Assembly: GCA_018889975.1 (NCBI GenBank) | Contig: CP076546.1 | Span: forward strand, 1,302,001 to 1,366,000 | Length of the DNA stretch: 64,000 nucleotides | Source: Bacillus sp. NP157 | Lineage (GTDB): Bacteria > Pseudomonadota > Gammaproteobacteria > Xanthomonadales > Rhodanobacteraceae | Direction of reading: 5' to 3' | Part shown: piece after piece, positions 61,112 through 64,000 of the stretch | Numbering within the stretch: position 1 is the stretch's first letter | How the letters are laid out: each line of letters begins with the position of its first letter | Made by a program: the position numbers and the translations under genes | Notes under the pieces: model-generated | Database searches by the model: none | What the model saw: the letters and a program-made list of their open reading frames with translations, nothing else | What the model was told of the DNA's origin: nothing

Positions 61112-62056
61112 TCAACTGCCCGGCGTCAGCCCCGCAGAAATGGCCCCGGCATATCCAGCCGAGAGGCTCCCGCCGTTGTAGGTTTTGCCTGCGACGTCGT
61201 CGTAGAGCCAGAGGAAGGCGCCGGTGACACCGCACTGCCCTTCCCATCCGGAAATGGTCGTCTGCGCCGACGGCACCGACACGCCACCCGACACCGTCGT
61301 GTCGGCGATGCCGGGATAGACCGGCACGCCGCCGAAGTTCCAGCCCGAGCATGGGTTGTTGCCGGAGCCACCCGAGTAGGCCTGCAGGTGCACGCCATCG
61401 ATGGTGCCCGCCCGCTGCTGGTTGACCTGTGACACGACGCCGGTCCAGTACGATGCGTTGGTGTAGGCATCCGGCATCACGTGGTAGCCGAGCTTGCCGA
61501 GCATGACCGAGAAACTCACCGTCGATGCGGTGTCGTAGCTGTTCTCGTCATCCAGGTCGATGGCATCGATCGAAGGAATCGCGGCCTTCAGTGCCTGGAA
61601 GTTCCGGTACAGGATGCCCTGCGCGCCGACGCCGCCGTTGGCACCCGTGTCGTTCGCCAGCGCCTTGATGTGCTGGAAATCGCCCACGTTGGACGAGCCG
61701 ATGCTGAAGGTGATCCGTTTGACGCCGGCCGATTTCAGACTGGCCAGCGTGTTGGCAAAGCCCGGATAGGTCTGGTCGCCGACGTAGCTGCCATTCGACA
61801 CGATCGGAAACTCGCCGTTGATGTTCAGGTCGCCATTGGACGCGACTTCGACGCTCCAGACGATCACTTCATCGAAGCCGGATTGACTGAGTTCAGGCAG
61901 AGCGGCCGACGGATTCTTGTAGATCGGGCCGCCCGTGAAGATGCCGACGTAGCCAGTGGATGCTGCGAAGGACGCCTGGCTTCCGAGCAACCCCGTCGCC
62001 ACAAGGGCAAGGGCCATCAGTGACTTCGCGCGGAGCGGTCGAATCGAATTGCGCAT
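61112..62056 (-). CDS. Secreted GH18-like glycoside hydrolase
   Basis: A 314-aa protein from the ATG at 62056 with a signal peptide (residues 1-31, SLMALALVATGLLGSQASFA). It contains the GH18 catalytic pattern DxxDxDxE in SIDAIDLDDENSY, following a FSIGSSNVGDF strand, as in chitinases and endo-beta-N-acetylglucosaminidases of a compact type. Later VHLQAYSGGSGNNP and WLYDDVAGKTYNGG fit the barrel strands. Substrate may be chitin, peptidoglycan or N-glycan; not decidable here. It is close to the HTH gene but on an independent promoter. Confidence 0.75.
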   Translation of the reverse strand: MRNSIRPLRAKSLMALALVATGLLGSQASFAASTGYVGIFTGGPIYKNPSAALPELSQSGFDEVIVWSVEVASNGDLNINGEFPIVSNGSYVGDQTYPGFANTLASLKSAGVKRITFSIGSSNVGDFQHIKALANDTGANGGVGAQGILYRNFQALKAAIPSIDAIDLDDENSYDTASTVSFSVMLGKLGYHVMPDAYTNASYWTGVVSQVNQQRAGTIDGVHLQAYSGGSGNNPCSGWNFGGVPVYPGIADTTVSGGVSVPSAQTTISGWEGQCGVTGAFLWLYDDVAGKTYNGGSLSAGYAGAISAGLTPGS

Positions 62057-62171
62057 GTCGCGGTTCTCCATCGTGGTGAGGGCAGCTCGGATGCGATATC
62101 GCAACCATGCTGGCTACCGCGACCACGACGTGCCGTGACCTGTTCGGCAAAACGGGCGTGAAGAGACGCCT

Positions 62172-63458
62172 TCACTTTCTTGCGGTTCGCCACGCCAGTG
62201 CATCACCGGCGTTGCATCCACCGACGCCACACGACGCGTCGAGTTGCCTGCGATTGGCAAACCACAGGCCCAGTGACCCAGACGAAATGGCGCCAAGGAT
62301 CAGGAAAGCGCCTTCGTAGCCAATCGACTCAGCGATGACGCCACCCAGCGCAGGACTGAGCGCCGCACCGATCCCTTGCATCGTCATCACCGCACCCTGC
62401 GCGACATTGACGCGCCCCGTACCCTGCATCAGCTTCGCCACCAGCGCCGGTACCGCGACGCTCTGCAAGCCGGCGCCGATGCCGTCCAGCGCCTGCACGG
62501 GATAGACACCCCACCGATTGATGAAAAGCGCGGCAAGCAGTCCTCGCACGGGCAGCGCGATGAACGTGACGAGGATGATCCACCAATAGCCCGTGCTGCG
62601 GATCATGCGCATGGCGACGAGCGAGGCCACCACCATCACCAGCTGCGCCACGACGATGGTCAGCGCCGTGAACGCGCTGGGCTCGCCCTGGTGCGCGGCG
62701 ACCACGGCCAGGCCATACAGCGGCAGCATCGCCGCGTTGCCAAGATGGAACAGCGCCAGTGCACCGGATAGAAGCAGCAACGGACGGCATGTCAGCAGGA
62801 TCGAAAAGCCCGATGGCGCTTCGTCCCCGGCATCGTGTGCTTCGAGTCCACGCGCGGCGCGATGGTCGATCGCATCGCCGGGGATAAGCAACACCGACAC
62901 CACCGCGAGCACGCCGAACACCGCGGCCACGAGGAACACACCGCCGAAACCGAACTTCCAGCCGATATAGCCGGAGACGCTCGCCCCGACCACGTTGCCC
63001 GCGTGGTTCGCGACTTGGTTGCGGCCGAACTGATGGGTGAAGCCCCTCGCCCGGGTCATGCCCAGCGTCATGCCGGCGATGGCCGGCCCAAGCAACGCAC
63101 CGGCGACCGCGGTCGCCACCTGGGACAGCACCACCATCGAAAAGGAGTGCGCATACCAGACGACGCACGAGGCGATGACGGTGCAGATGCACGAGACGAC
63201 GATGGCCAGGCGTTTGTGCCGGGTGGCATCGATGACGGCGCCCGCAGGCGCGGTGACAAGCAGGCCTGCGACGCCGCCGATCGTCATTACCGTACCGATG
63301 GCCCCGGTCCGCCAGCCGATCGACTGCAGGAACACGCCAAGGAAGGGCCCGATCCCTGCCTGCACGTCGGCAACGAAGAAGTTCAACGCCTCCAGCGAGC
63401 GATGGCCCCTCACAAGGGGCTGGCGATCGCTGCCTGCGTGGGGAGACGCTTTGGACAT
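62172..63458 (-). CDS. MFS family transporter
   Basis: A 428-aa transporter with about 12 membrane helices in two halves: [45 protein letters not shown] (with the A-motif-like D..RHKR between helices 2 and 3), then after a soluble loop ([20 protein letters not shown]) the second half [23 protein letters not shown] and further helices. The C-terminal 30 residues are cysteine-containing and polar. Substrate unknown; drug or metabolite efflux is typical. A long open frame on the same strand in another register is a shadow. Confidence 0.9.
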   Translation of the reverse strand: MSKASPHAGSDRQPLVRGHRSLEALNFFVADVQAGIGPFLGVFLQSIGWRTGAIGTVMTIGGVAGLLVTAPAGAVIDATRHKRLAIVVSCICTVIASCVVWYAHSFSMVVLSQVATAVAGALLGPAIAGMTLGMTRARGFTHQFGRNQVANHAGNVVGASVSGYIGWKFGFGGVFLVAAVFGVLAVVSVLLIPGDAIDHRAARGLEAHDAGDEAPSGFSILLTCRPLLLLSGALALFHLGNAAMLPLYGLAVVAAHQGEPSAFTALTIVVAQLVMVVASLVAMRMIRSTGYWWIILVTFIALPVRGLLAALFINRWGVYPVQALDGIGAGLQSVAVPALVAKLMQGTGRVNVAQGAVMTMQGIGAALSPALGGVIAESIGYEGAFLILGAISSGSLGLWFANRRQLDASCGVGGCNAGDALAWRTARK

Positions 63459-63617
63459 GATGCCGACTCTTGGGAATGGTCGATCCTAGGTCGGCAGATT
63501 GCACGCGTTTGTGAAGGCTGGGGGATTGCATGGCTTCACGTGGACCAGAACCCCGTCGTGATGCCATGGCGCGCCAAGCCGAGCGCGCCCCGGCGCTTTT
63601 TCCCAAAAGGAAACCGC

Positions 63618-64000
63618 ATGACCGACCTTGCCCCTCTCTTCACGCCCTTCCGTGCCGGTGACATCGAGCTGGCCAATCGCATCGTCATGGCGCCGCTGAC
63701 CCGCGACCGTGCCGGTCCCGGCATGGTGCCCCGCCCGATCGCCGCCGAGTATTACGGCCAGCGAGCCGAGGCCGGCCTGATCGTCACCGAGGCGACGCAG
63801 ATATCGCCGCAGGGCCAGGGCTATCTCGACACGCCGGGCATCCATAGCGCGGCGCAGGTGGCGGGCTGGAAGAACGTGACTGACGCGGTGCATAAGCGTG
63901 GCGGCAAGATCGTGCTGCAGCTGTGGCACGTGGGCCGCATCTCGCACACCTCATTGCAGGAAGGCGGCAAGGCACCGGTTGCACCGTCGGCCATCCGCGC
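63618..64000 (+). CDS. Old Yellow Enzyme family alkene reductase (N-terminal part)
   Basis: The frame opens at ATG 63618 (AAAAGG upstream) and runs off the right edge; about 127 residues are visible. [47 protein letters not shown] and [16 protein letters not shown] are typical of OYE (NemA-like) FMN enzymes. These reduce activated C=C bonds or nitrate esters with NAD(P)H. The neighbouring MFS gene on the opposite strand is divergent. Confidence 0.92.
   Translation, partial: MTDLAPLFTPFRAGDIELANRIVMAPLTRDRAGPGMVPRPIAAEYYGQRAEAGLIVTEATQISPQGQGYLDTPGIHSAAQVAGWKNVTDAVHKRGGKIVLQLWHVGRISHTSLQEGGKAPVAPSAIR

Noticed and set aside
62329-63606. 425-codon frame in another register over the MFS gene
   Set aside because: Basic, arginine-rich translation without membrane helices; the overlapping frame is a clear MFS transporter.
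1-64000. CRISPR arrays, tRNA and rRNA genes
   Set aside because: No spaced direct-repeat array of CRISPR type, cloverleaf or rRNA sequence was recognised on either strand.

Overview
The window is GC-rich, gene-dense gammaproteobacterial chromosome. Gene content points to the Xanthomonadales, most likely Rhodanobacteraceae (Luteibacter/Dyella-like): a membrane PQQ sugar dehydrogenase, a 2.8 kb-codon cyclic beta-1,2-glucan synthase, a PNGase A homologue, an OPT transporter, DUF2167 and M61/S10 peptidases, and a REP-like element with a TCCTACA tail. This assignment is inference from gene content; no rRNA or tRNA is present to confirm it.

Layout. 1-5.1 kb: DUF2252 (cut by the left edge), a JmjC-like cupin protein, a secreted PNGase A homologue, then a GNAT acetyltransferase coupled to a small membrane protein. 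5.1-8.9 kb: a PQQ glucose/quinate-type dehydrogenase divergent from a LacI-family regulator, with a perfect 14-bp palindrome between them. 8.9-17.1 kb: an OafA-type acyltransferase, a DUF2167/membrane protein/J-domain operon, and secreted M61 and S10 peptidases. 17.3-26.1 kb: NdvB/ChvB-type cyclic glucan synthase with a small overlapping gene. 26.1-30.2 kb: a patch of small secreted proteins and lipoproteins of unknown function, partly AT-richer. 30.5-34.2 kb: OPT transporter, then a coupled polysaccharide deacetylase/formyltransferase pair.

34.4-43.4 kb is the most unusual part. A SARP-type (BTAD) regulator is followed by five tightly packed genes (mostly ATGA overlaps): a 791-aa acidic protein with a basic amphipathic core, a putative HExxH zinc protease, a small coiled-coil protein, a 368-aa unknown, and a 980-aa protein joining a VanY/M15 peptidase, an alpha/beta-hydrolase-like domain and a lysozyme/chitosanase-like domain. 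None has a signal peptide. The leader between regulator and cassette has five repeats with an exact 11-bp period, the spacing known for SARP operators. I propose this as an undescribed cell-wall- or membrane-directed system.

43.4-58.7 kb is a stress/detoxification region: an exported methyltransferase-like protein, an aegerolysin-like protein, four SDRs, two exported DJ-1/PfpI paralogues, two GlxA-type regulators, an aldehyde dehydrogenase, an epoxide hydrolase, an NTF2-like protein, and LysR, MarR and HxlR regulators. Several sit divergently from their probable targets with operator-like palindromes in the gap. 58.7-64 kb: a soluble PQQ sugar dehydrogenase, an HTH regulator with the remains of an AbiEii-like nucleotidyltransferase that has lost its catalytic core, a secreted GH18-like protein, an MFS transporter, and the start of an Old Yellow Enzyme gene cut by the right edge.
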